A stretch of DNA of 6,823 bases from JBEKHI01 sp050012355 (GTDB taxonomy: Bacteria; Actinomycetota; Actinomycetes; Streptosporangiales; Streptosporangiaceae). The position numbers were made by a program, and so were the translations under genes. The notes below the pieces were generated by a model, which was not told where the DNA came from, made no database searches, and was given only the letters and a program-made list of their open reading frames with translations. Shown in pieces: positions 1-5,970 of this stretch (positions are counted from its first letter, which is position 1; every line of letters starts with the position of its first letter). The stretch covers positions 1 through 6,823 of the forward strand of contig JBEKHI010000429.1 in assembly GCA_050012355.1 (NCBI GenBank). The letters are read 5' to 3'.

Positions 1-117
1 GACGGCATCACCGACGCCTACCAGCTCCGCCAGCTAGCCCGCCGCGCAATCGGCAAGTGGGTAAGCGACAACTACCGCCGCCGCCCCATGATCATCCCCG
101 TAGTAGTAGAAGTCTGA
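1..117 (+). CDS. rnj: Ribonuclease J, C-terminal end (partial gene)
   Basis: The window opens inside this gene; the visible 38 codons end at TGA 115-117. RNase J is a metallo-beta-lactamase / beta-CASP ribonuclease acting on mRNA and rRNA in the cytoplasm. Only the extreme C-terminus is visible: a helix-like stretch LRQLARRAIGKWVSDNYRRR followed by the strand PMIIPVVVEV at the stop. This matches the closing motif I know from actinobacterial RNase J proteins (RRxxGKWV...YRRRPMI(I/V)PVVxEV). The catalytic domains lie outside the window, so integrity cannot be judged. The last codons include several CTA/GTA triplets (for example three GTA in a row), less common in GC-rich genes. The family call is fairly sure despite the short length because the tail is distinctive. 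Confidence 0.83.
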   Translation, partial: DGITDAYQLRQLARRAIGKWVSDNYRRRPMIIPVVVEV

Positions 118-501
118 CCTCTCGGCGGGCGGCGCCCGCTCGGGCGGGCGGGAGGCTCGCCCCGCACCGCTGAGGCCCGCAGGAGCTCGCGGCGGCCCCG
201 CGCCGCTGCCCGCAGCACGGGTGGGTCCCGAGTGGCTGGTGTGACCAGTGAGGTCTTCTACAAGCCTGTCGATGGCCCAACGCGGGGCCGATAAACCCAG
301 CGGTGGGCCCACGACGGCAACGTAGAAGGACCCAGGATTCACACGGACCTCTTGGGTCCCGGCGGGTACGCCCGCTGGATGGTGCTCGCCGCTAATGGCC
401 CGCAGCTGAGAAAATTCTTTGCGGGGAATCGTTCCGGCATGTTGGCATATGCCGTTCTTGTGTCGACGGGAAAAGTCAGACCCCGCCGGCACCATACGAC
501 T
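118..501. other. Stretch of 384 bases with no supported gene
   Basis: I see no convincing gene here on either strand; open frames lack recognisable motifs and the longest minus-strand frame runs antisense into RNase J. The stretch holds several short inverted repeats: CTGGT/ACCAG with a 3-base loop (236-248), GGACCCA/TGGGTCC (328-334 with 353-359), GCGGG/CCCGC with a 4-base loop (362-375), and the 10-bp palindrome GGCATATGCC (444-453). From about 400 to 500 the sequence is less GC-rich and probably carries the promoter of the next gene, but I find no clear -10/-35 pair. Confidence 0.5.
125..139 (+). terminator. Possible hairpin terminator after RNase J
   Basis: GCGGGC (125-130) and GCCCGC (134-139) form a perfect 6-bp stem with a 3-base loop, 7 bases after the RNase J stop. 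No T-run follows, which is common for actinobacterial terminators. The surrounding sequence is so GC-rich that short stems arise by chance, so this is only a candidate. Confidence 0.35.
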
Positions 502-1514
502 ATGGGACGAAACACAGCGGACGTCGTTCAGACCCTCGACCAGATCATGGACTGGCAGCGCGACGTGATCTCTCGGGACCAAGCCCTCCGCCTGGGCATT
601 ACTGCCGACAGATTGCGGAACCGGCTGCGTCCTGGTGGCTCATGGCAGCGAATACTCCCAGGGGTTTACGGCGGATTCACCGGGACACCAACTCCATTCC
701 GGAAGCTCATGGCGGCTCAGCTTTACGGTGGTGCCGGAGCAGTGATTACTGGATCGGCCGCGCTGGAATGTCATCGCATCTGGCGACCAAGCGGCGACAC
801 CATCGATATTCTCATCGCCGCAAATCGGAAGCGGCGCGATCACGCCTTCGTGAGCGTACGGCGCACGACGCGGATGCCTGCTCGAATATTGCGGGAAGGC
901 CGCTTCAGTACACGCTAGCCCCTCGAGCCATAGCCGACGCAGCGGTCGTCATGGACGATCTCCGTTCCGTACGGCAACTCGTCTCCAGCGGTGTGCAAAC
1001 AGGCCGCTGCACGGTGCCTGAGCTCGCGATGGAACTCGCCGACGGGCCGATCATCGGGTCGGCGCTGTTCAGGGAGGCGCTGTCGGATGTCGTGGACGGG
1101 ATCAGGTCGACTGCGGAGGCCGACCTGAAGGATCTGCTCAAGGGCTCCGGCCTGGAAATGCCGCTGTTCAACGCCGAGATCTGGGCGGGTGACATCCTCA
1201 TCGCGATACCCGATGCCTGGTGGCCGCTCTACGGTGTAGCTGTCGAGGTCGACTCGCGTGAGTGGCACCTTGGGCCGGAGGACCATGAGCACACACTCGA
1301 GCGAGGTCGCCGGATGACGCGGCATTGCGTCCTAGTGCACCGGTTCACGCCAAAACAGCTTCGCCGTGAACGGCGTTCGGTGGTTACCGAGATCGCCGGT
1401 GCGCTAGAAGGCGCGCGGGGACGACCGCCGCTTAACCTGCGTACCGTCCCGGTCGACGACCCCGAGTACGGGTCGTGGCGGAGTAAAGCGGTCCCAGCGA
1501 TGGGACATCGATAG
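502..1514 (+). pseudogene. AbiEi-type / DUF559-like protein, broken by a one-base frameshift
   Basis: The first part (502 to about 903, 134 codons) carries an AbiEi-antitoxin-like winged-helix region: SRDQALRLGITADRLRNRL, then GSWQRILPGVYGGF. The second part continues from about 903 one frame back (LQYTLAPRAIADAA...) to TAG at 1512-1514. It holds a Vsr/DUF559-like fold with PDAWWP (1209-1226) and the acidic VEVDSREWH (1242-1268), then a helix and the strand VHRFTPKQL. The two parts together (about 337 residues) match the order I know from lone actinobacterial AbiEi/DUF559 proteins, so one base is missing near 900-904. I chose ATG 502; ATG 547 (MDWQRDVISRDQA) is equally plausible and neither has a clear SD. 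No partner toxin is nearby. Function is uncertain: perhaps a nucleic-acid binding or nuclease-like protein. The shift may be real inactivation or a sequencing error. The last codons are made from a repeat copy. Confidence 0.72.
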
Positions 1515-1541
1515 CGCTATAGGCCCAGCGATGGGACATCC
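1493..1541. repeat. Two-copy 17-bp direct repeat, 31-bp period (element A)
   Basis: CCCAGCGATGGGACATC occurs at 1493-1509 and again at 1524-1540, start-to-start distance 31. Between them lies a perfect 10-bp palindrome, ATAGCGCTAT (1511-1520), with the upstream gene's stop inside it. The inner core CGATGGGACATC(G/C) differs by one or two bases from the cores of the element at 6759-6808, which has the same 31-bp period and a shared GCGCTNTA spacer. Possible roles are a paired protein-binding site, a REP-like dispersed repeat or a transcription-end structure; none is shown. Confidence 0.75.
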
Positions 1542-1544
1542 ATG

Positions 1545-1610
1545 GGGAAAAGCCGGGGAGAGCCCAGGGAAAAGCCAGGGGAGAGCCGGGAAAAGCCCTG
1601 GGGAGGAGCC
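1545..1610. repeat. G-rich imperfect tandem repeat, 21/22-bp period
   Basis: GGGAAAAGCC recurs at 1545-1554, 1567-1576 and 1588-1597, each followed by a GGGGAGAGCC- or GGGGAGGAGCC-like half, giving about three 21/22-bp units. CCCAGGG (1563-1569) and CCCTGGG (1596-1602) form a 7-bp stem with a 26-base loop. It fills the gap between two convergent genes and may help end transcription from either side, though there is no T-run on the + strand after the stem. Confidence 0.7.
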
Positions 1611-1621
1611 GGGACAGAGCT

Positions 1622-2701
1622 TCAGCGGGCGACGGTGGCGGGGGCGCTGTCGGCGGGGGTGTCGGTGATCTGGGCGACCAGGTCCAGCACCTTGCGGGCT
1701 CCGTCGGCTACCTCGTGGCGCATGGTTAGCACCTTGATCAGTTCCCGGCCGCCCGGGTCGGCGGAGCGACCCTCGTGCGGCAGCCACAGATGAGTCACGT
1801 CGGCGATCCGAGCCTTCATCGTGTCCAGCCGCAGGCTCGCCTCGGCGACCGGCCACCGGTCGAGCGGGTGCGCCCCACCAGCGGGCGCCGAACGCGAGAT
1901 CCGGCGGACTGCCTCGTTGAACGCTGACCTGGCGAACGAGTACTGGATGCTGGCCAGCACCGAGAAGCCCCAGCCCATGGCGCTGATCGTGAAGACATCG
2001 GCAGGGGAGCCCGCGGGGAGCACCCGGGAAATCCGGTAAGACGGCGTACATCGTGAGCCGCGTCCGGCGAAGGCGAGCACGGCCTCGGGACGGGTGTCGC
2101 CAGAAGTGACCGCGTGCACGGCCGTCCAGTCCCAGCCGGGAGTCAGGCCGGTCAGCACGCCCGGGGTCCGGAACCGGTACCCGCTCTCGCCTGACGGGGC
2201 GCAGCGTGATTGCGGGGCGGCGAATTGCAGGTCGGAGCCTGGCAGCCCGTGGCCGCCGGCGAACAGCGCGCCGCGCGCCGCCTCCAGCAGGATCCACTTG
2301 GCCGACATGTCGCCGCACCGGTACGCATCCGACGCGGCACCGGTCCAGTACAGGTGCGCGCTGACGGCGAGCGCGGTGAGCGGCGAGCGGTAGGTGAGCT
2401 GGCGCTGCCCGCAGGCCGCCTGGCGAAGCGTGCAGCCCATCCCGCCAAACTCGGTGGGCAGCGCCACCTTGAGATACCCGACATCCCGCAGCCGGGCGAT
2501 GTCACGGCTGAGGGTGGCGGCCGTCTCGGCCGAGGCCAGCCCGGCTCGCCCTGTCGGCAGAGCTGAGGGAGAGGAAGGGGACAGCCCGGCCAGCACGGCG
2601 ACGTCTGACGCCGTGCCTCCTGCGCCTCCCGCGACCTGGTGTCCGCCGATCCGCCTCAGCAGGTCGTCGGTGAGCAGGTCGCGCGGCCTGATCGATGCCA
2701 T
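1622..2701 (-). CDS. Acyl-CoA dehydrogenase-like protein, apparently shortened
   Basis: This is a 359-residue cytoplasmic flavoprotein-fold protein related to acyl-CoA dehydrogenases, which form the 2,3 double bond of acyl-CoA thioesters using FAD. Visible landmarks: LRDVGYLKVALPTEFGGMG (71-89), a helical block with SAHLYWTGAASDAYRCGD (114-131), the middle-domain-like FAGGHGLPGSDL (147-158), and C-terminal helices from about 240 to 345. From my knowledge of homologues, the segment between AFAGR (210-214) and SRVLPAGSPADVF (225-237) should hold about 30 more residues, including an LGMRxTxSDD-like motif. The last roughly 50 residues of the fold, usually with conserved Arg/Gly and FAD contacts, are replaced by a short Ala/Thr/Pro tail. 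Residues 20-60 are an Ala/Gly/Ser-rich insertion. It may therefore be a decayed or non-catalytic paralogue. The ATG at 2701 was chosen because a strong SD precedes it. Whether it still works is unclear. Confidence 0.72.
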   Translation of the reverse strand: MASIRPRDLLTDDLLRRIGGHQVAGGAGGTASDVAVLAGLSPSSPSALPTGRAGLASAETAATLSRDIARLRDVGYLKVALPTEFGGMGCTLRQAACGQRQLTYRSPLTALAVSAHLYWTGAASDAYRCGDMSAKWILLEAARGALFAGGHGLPGSDLQFAAPQSRCAPSGESGYRFRTPGVLTGLTPGWDWTAVHAVTSGDTRPEAVLAFAGRGSRCTPSYRISRVLPAGSPADVFTISAMGWGFSVLASIQYSFARSAFNEAVRRISRSAPAGGAHPLDRWPVAEASLRLDTMKARIADVTHLWLPHEGRSADPGGRELIKVLTMRHEVADGARKVLDLVAQITDTPADSAPATVAR

Positions 2702-2707
2702 GGACTG

Positions 2708-2715
2708 CTCCTCCC
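2708..2715 (-). promoter_or_regulatory. Shine-Dalgarno site fixing the acyl-CoA dehydrogenase start
   Basis: On the minus strand GGGAGGAG lies 6 bases before the ATG at 2701. This near-perfect anti-16S match decides this start over an in-frame ATG 45 bases upstream (2746). Confidence 0.75.
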
Positions 2716-2734
2716 TCGACCCAAACTTACCCCT

Positions 2735-2763
2735 AGGACACCACAAAGCGGAACCAATGTCAA
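2735..2763 (-). promoter_or_regulatory. Possible promoter of the acyl-CoA dehydrogenase-like gene
   Basis: A perfect -35 hexamer TTGACA lies at 2763-2758 on the minus strand, in the gap after the upstream dehydrogenase. With a 17-base spacer the -10 would be TGTCCT (2740-2735), a weak match (first and last T only). If real, this gene has its own promoter in addition to any read-through. Confidence 0.4.
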
Positions 2764-2799
2764 CTAAACAGGTAGGAAAAGTGGGGCTCGCAAATCAGG

Positions 2800-3738
2800 T
2801 CAACCCACCACCCGCAACGGCTTGTCGTCGAAGAACGCGGCGATGTCTTCCACCGCGTCCTCATAGAAGACCCGGTACCCGTCGTCGGTGACGTACCCCA
2901 GATGCGGAGTGAGCACCGTCCTAGGCGCCGAACGCAGTGGATGTCCGCCCGGCAACGGTTCCTCATCATAGACGTCAAGGGCCGCGCCGGCGATCGATCC
3001 GGAACGCAAAGCCGACAGCAGGGCGGTGGTGTCCACGATGGGCCCGCGTGAGGTATTGACCAGGTACGCCGTCGGCTTCATCAGCGCCAGTTCGGACGCC
3101 CCCACCAGGCCGACCGACCGGGGGCCCAGCTTGTAGTGCACGGTCACTACGTCCGACGTCGAGAACAGTGAATCCTTCGAGACCACCGACACCCCGGGCA
3201 TATCGGAAGCAGAAAGATGAAGGCTCCAGGCGATCACCCGCATCCCGAAGGCTTGCCCGATGGCGGCGACGGCCTGCCCCTGCCGCCCGAGCCCGACCAC
3301 GCCAAGCGTCCGGTCGCGCAGCCCGAGCCCGATGGTCTGCTGCCAGCCGCCGGCCCGCATCCGCCGGTCTTCTTCCGGTATGTGCCGGACCAAAGACAGG
3401 ATCAGCGCCCAGGTCAGCTCGGCGGTCGCTCCGGCGGAGCCGCGGGTCCCGCACACCGTCACTCCTTGTGACCGAGCGAAAGGGACATCGATCGACGCGT
3501 TCGCCATCCCGGTCGTCACCAGCAGCCGCAGGGCGGGCAGCGCCGCGAGCCGGCCGGCGTCGAAATAGGTCCGCTCCCGCATGGCGACCACCACGTCGTA
3601 CGGCCGCAGCGTGGCGATCAGATCCTCGGTCCTGGAGATATGTGCGTGGAACGGCGTGACCTCCACGGCCCCCAGCCGTGACCAGTCCGCGCTGGTCAGC
3701 GCCGCGTTCTGGTAGTCGTCCAAGATGGCTATCCGCAT
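2800..3738 (-). CDS. D-2-hydroxyacid dehydrogenase family protein
   Basis: This 312-residue protein has the full layout of NAD(P)-dependent D-isomer 2-hydroxyacid dehydrogenases, cytoplasmic enzymes that interconvert 2-keto acids and D-2-hydroxy acids. A substrate-binding half (about 1-105) contains VTTGMANASIDV. A Rossmann half carries LGVVGLGRQGQAV with GLGRQG at 149-154. The expected catalytic triad is present: Arg231 in NTSRGPIVD, Glu260 in DVYDEEPLP and His279 in TPHLGY. Length is normal. I took ATG 3738 (MRIAILDDYQ) because it matches the family start and follows an SD; the frame runs further upstream without similarity. Substrate cannot be told from the sequence; close relatives are annotated as phosphoglycerate, glyoxylate or hydroxypyruvate reductase-like. 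It is divergent from bioB with about 60 bases between starts. No damage is seen. Confidence 0.9.
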   Translation of the reverse strand: MRIAILDDYQNAALTSADWSRLGAVEVTPFHAHISRTEDLIATLRPYDVVVAMRERTYFDAGRLAALPALRLLVTTGMANASIDVPFARSQGVTVCGTRGSAGATAELTWALILSLVRHIPEEDRRMRAGGWQQTIGLGLRDRTLGVVGLGRQGQAVAAIGQAFGMRVIAWSLHLSASDMPGVSVVSKDSLFSTSDVVTVHYKLGPRSVGLVGASELALMKPTAYLVNTSRGPIVDTTALLSALRSGSIAGAALDVYDEEPLPGGHPLRSAPRTVLTPHLGYVTDDGYRVFYEDAVEDIAAFFDDKPLRVVG

Positions 3739-3743
3739 GATGA

Positions 3744-3748
3744 CTCCC
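3744..3748 (-). promoter_or_regulatory. Shine-Dalgarno site of the D-2-hydroxyacid dehydrogenase gene
   Basis: GGGAG on the minus strand sits 5 bases before the ATG at 3738, supporting that start rather than an upstream one in the same frame. Confidence 0.6.
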
Positions 3749-3786
3749 GAGCAAGGCTCCGCTGCCATCTCAGAGGTTACGCCTGA

Positions 3787-3802
3787 TAGCGTCTGGATCA
3801 TG
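3787..3802 (+). promoter_or_regulatory. Candidate leaderless promoter and start of bioB
   Basis: TAGCGT (3787-3792) fits the actinobacterial -10 pattern TANNNT and lies 7 bases before ATG 3800. Transcription would then begin at or next to the start codon, giving a leaderless message. No Shine-Dalgarno sequence precedes this ATG, which agrees. No convincing -35 is visible, and I recognise no BirA- or BioQ-type operator. Confidence 0.4.
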
Positions 3803-4855
3803 CTCTGGCTCGACGCGCTGGCGGACAAGGCGATCGCCGGTGAACCCCTGACCAAGGAAGAAGCCCTCGCGGTCCTCAGCACGACCGACGACGAGATCCT
3901 GGACGTCGCCGCCGCCGCGTTCCGGGTGCGCCGCCACTTCTTCGGCCGCCGGGTCAAGCTCAACTACCTGGTCAATATCAAGAGCGGGCTGTGCCCCGAG
4001 GATTGCTTCTACTGCTCCCAGCGCGTGACGTCCAAGGCCGACGTGCTCAAGTACACCTGGCTGAAGCAGGACGAAGTACTCCAGACCGCCGAGGCGGGAG
4101 TCAGCGCCGGCGCGAAACGCGTATGCCTGGTCGCCAGCGGCCGCGGTCCGAGCGACAAGGACATCGATCGCGTCGCGGGCATGATCGAGTCCTTCAAGGA
4201 CAAGCACCCCGACGTCGAGGTGTGCGCCTGCCTCGGCTTCCTGACCGAGACCCAGGCGGGTCGGCTCAAGGACGCGGGCACCACGGCGTACAACCACAAT
4301 CTCAACACCGCCGAGGATCACTACGGCGACATCTGCACCACACACGACTTCAGTAACCGCGTCGACACGGTGAACACCGCCAAGCACGCGGGACTGTCTC
4401 CCTGCTCCGGCCTGATCGCCGGGATGGGCGAGAGCGACGAGGACCTTGCGGACGTAGCGCTCGCGCTGAGGAACCTCGACCCGGACAGCGTCCCGGTCAA
4501 CTTCCTGCTCCCGTTCGATGGCACACCGCTCGCGGACACCTGGGAACTCACGCCGCAGCGCTGCCTGCGCATTCTCGCGATGGTCCGGTTCACGAACCCG
4601 GCCGCCGAGGTGCGGCTGGCCGCCGGCCGCGAGGTCCACCTGCGCTCGCTGCAGCCGCTGGCGCTGCACATCGTGAACTCCATCTTCCTCGGCGACTACC
4701 TGACCAGCGAGGGGCAGCCGGGTAAGCAGGACCTGGACATGATCCGCGACGCGGGCTTCACCGTCGAGGGCGCGCGGGAAACCGAGGACGAGCGGCCCGA
4801 CGGGGTGCGCATCCGCCGTCGCGGCGCGGGCACAGTACTTCCTGCGAACGCATGA
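3800..4855 (+). CDS. bioB: Biotin synthase
   Basis: BioB is a radical-SAM enzyme that inserts sulfur into dethiobiotin to make biotin, the last step of the pathway, releasing methionine and 5'-deoxyadenosine. The 351-residue protein has the 4Fe-4S/SAM motif CPEDCFYC (Cys65, 69, 72), likely 2Fe-2S ligands Cys109 (RVCLVASG), Cys142 or Cys144 (VCACLG) and Cys202 (SPCSGLIAGMGE), plus Arg in VRLAAGREVH (271-280). YNHNLNT (164-170) and NSIFLGDYLTSEG (293-305) are family hallmarks. The tail RRRGAGTVLPANA resembles Streptomyces BioB. I start at ATG 3800 (MLWLDALADKAI), which aligns with homologues and follows a leaderless-type -10. In-frame ATGs at 3725, 3737 and 3740 would add 20-25 residues without similarity and overlap the start of the divergent gene. 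It is the first gene of an operon, overlapping amn by 4 bases. No bioA, bioD or bioF is in view. All key residues are intact. Confidence 0.95.
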   Translation: MLWLDALADKAIAGEPLTKEEALAVLSTTDDEILDVAAAAFRVRRHFFGRRVKLNYLVNIKSGLCPEDCFYCSQRVTSKADVLKYTWLKQDEVLQTAEAGVSAGAKRVCLVASGRGPSDKDIDRVAGMIESFKDKHPDVEVCACLGFLTETQAGRLKDAGTTAYNHNLNTAEDHYGDICTTHDFSNRVDTVNTAKHAGLSPCSGLIAGMGESDEDLADVALALRNLDPDSVPVNFLLPFDGTPLADTWELTPQRCLRILAMVRFTNPAAEVRLAAGREVHLRSLQPLALHIVNSIFLGDYLTSEGQPGKQDLDMIRDAGFTVEGARETEDERPDGVRIRRRGAGTVLPANA

Positions 4856-5970
4856 ACATCGCCGGCATCATCGATGAGATGGAGGCCGACGATCAGGCGG
4901 GCCACTACCCGAAGCTGATCGTCGAGCGCCCCTGGTCCGAGCACAACCGCGTCATCGACGGCGAGTTCGCGAAGCCAGCCGCGATCCGCTGGTACCTGGA
5001 ACGCGAGCTAACCCGGCTCGCCCGGGCCGGCGCCAGCATCAGGGTCGAGCCCGGCCGGGACGCGGTGGAACTGCACGACCCGGCGCTCACCACCAACGTG
5101 GACGAGACCACCTGGGACCTGCGCCGCAAGAAGCTGTTCCTGTTCCCGCCGGAGCGGATGGCATTGTCCATCGACCGGCTAGCGCACTACACCGGCACCG
5201 ATGCGAGTGACTTCCAGCGTTACGTGCTGCTGACGAACTACGCGTGGCATGTCGAGGAGTTCCGCAAGCAGTTCCCGGACGCGACTGGCCCGGACCACGA
5301 GGGCCGGCAGATGCCCGCCTGGCACCACGAGCGGCCGGACCGGACCGGGATCACGATCGTCAACATCGGTGTCGGCCCGTCCAACGCCAAGACGATCACC
5401 GACCACCTGGCGGTGCTGCGCCCGGACCTGATGCTGATGATCGGTCACGCGGGCGGGCTGCGTAACCACCAGGAGATCGGCGACCTGGTGCTCGCCAACG
5501 CGTTCCTGCGTGATGACCTGGTGCTTGACGTGCTGCTGCCGCTGTCGATTCCGGTGGTCCCGAACCACACCCTCAACGCGTTGCTGCTTGATGAGATCGG
5601 CGATCGCGGCCTGCGCAGCCGGATGGGAACCGTGTTCACCACCGCCAACCGTAACTGGGAGCTGCAGTTCACCAGCGTCGCCGAACGGATCCGGTTGTCT
5701 CGCGCGATCGCGGTCGACATGGAGTCGGCGACGGTCGCGGCGAACGGGTTCCGGTACCGGATCCCGACCGCGACGCTGCTCGCGATCAGCGACAAGCCGC
5801 TGCACGGGCTGCCAAAGCTGAACGAGCAGGCCCAGGCGTTCTACGCCAGCACCCGCCGCCAGCACGTGCAGATCGCCACCGCCACCATCGCCAGGGTCCG
5901 CGAGCAGTACCCAGAGGGGCTGCCAGCCACCGACATCCGGTCGCCTGACGAGCCGCTGCTCGGCCAGTAA
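4852..5970 (+). CDS. amn: AMP nucleosidase (compact form)
   Basis: Amn hydrolyses AMP to adenine and ribose 5-phosphate, a purine-balance reaction in the cytoplasm. The 372-residue protein has an Amn N-terminal domain, with FAKPAAIRWYLERELTRL (39-56) and LAHYTGTDASDFQRYVLLTNY (110-130). The catalytic nucleoside-phosphorylase-like domain holds NIGVGPSNAKT (171-181), GHAGGLR (198-204), TTANRNWEL (263-271), VDMESAT (288-294, likely ribose-binding Glu) and SDKPLHG (313-319, likely catalytic Asp). These blocks align with E. coli Amn as I remember it (484 residues), but about 60 N-terminal residues and some internal loops are missing, so allosteric control by ATP/phosphate may differ. ATG 4852 overlaps the bioB stop as ATGA with no strong SD, implying translational coupling; the stop overlaps the next start as TAATG. 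Linkage to bioB raises the possibility of activity on 5'-deoxyadenosine (inference). Confidence 0.9.
   Translation: MNIAGIIDEMEADDQAGHYPKLIVERPWSEHNRVIDGEFAKPAAIRWYLERELTRLARAGASIRVEPGRDAVELHDPALTTNVDETTWDLRRKKLFLFPPERMALSIDRLAHYTGTDASDFQRYVLLTNYAWHVEEFRKQFPDATGPDHEGRQMPAWHHERPDRTGITIVNIGVGPSNAKTITDHLAVLRPDLMLMIGHAGGLRNHQEIGDLVLANAFLRDDLVLDVLLPLSIPVVPNHTLNALLLDEIGDRGLRSRMGTVFTTANRNWELQFTSVAERIRLSRAIAVDMESATVAANGFRYRIPTATLLAISDKPLHGLPKLNEQAQAFYASTRRQHVQIATATIARVREQYPEGLPATDIRSPDEPLLGQ

Noticed and set aside
352..501. Upstream TTG extension of the AbiEi-like reading frame
   Set aside because: The extra 50 residues do not look like the family; similarity begins shortly after ATG 502 or ATG 547.
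34..582. A 182-codon minus-strand open frame across the RNase J end and the following gap
   Set aside because: It runs antisense through the conserved RNase J C-terminus and the start of the AbiEi-like gene, has low-complexity Pro/Ala/Arg content and no recognisable motif.
642..902. Start of the second-frame open reading frame as its own gene
   Set aside because: Upstream of about 903 this frame is a shadow of the first half of the broken gene (Arg/Ser/His-rich, no motif); only the part after 903 is real.
898..906. Programmed -1 ribosomal frameshift
   Set aside because: No X XXY YYZ slippery site or evident downstream pseudoknot at the join, and family members are single-frame proteins.
1404..2318. 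304-codon minus-strand frame
   Set aside because: It overlaps the acyl-CoA dehydrogenase-like gene in another frame, is Arg/Pro-rich, and has no SD or family motif; long shadow frames are normal at this GC content.
2798..2803. TTGACC on the minus strand at the dehydrogenase stop codon as a -35 box
   Set aside because: No -10-like hexamer lies at 16-19 bases; the perfect TTGACA at 2763-2758 is the better candidate.
3725..3799. Earlier start codons for bioB (3725, 3737, 3740)
   Set aside because: The added residues do not resemble BioB, overlap the divergent gene's start region, and lack a Shine-Dalgarno; they cannot be fully excluded.
3770..4669. 299-codon minus-strand frame opposite bioB
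   Set aside because: Antisense shadow of a highly conserved gene, with no motif of its own.
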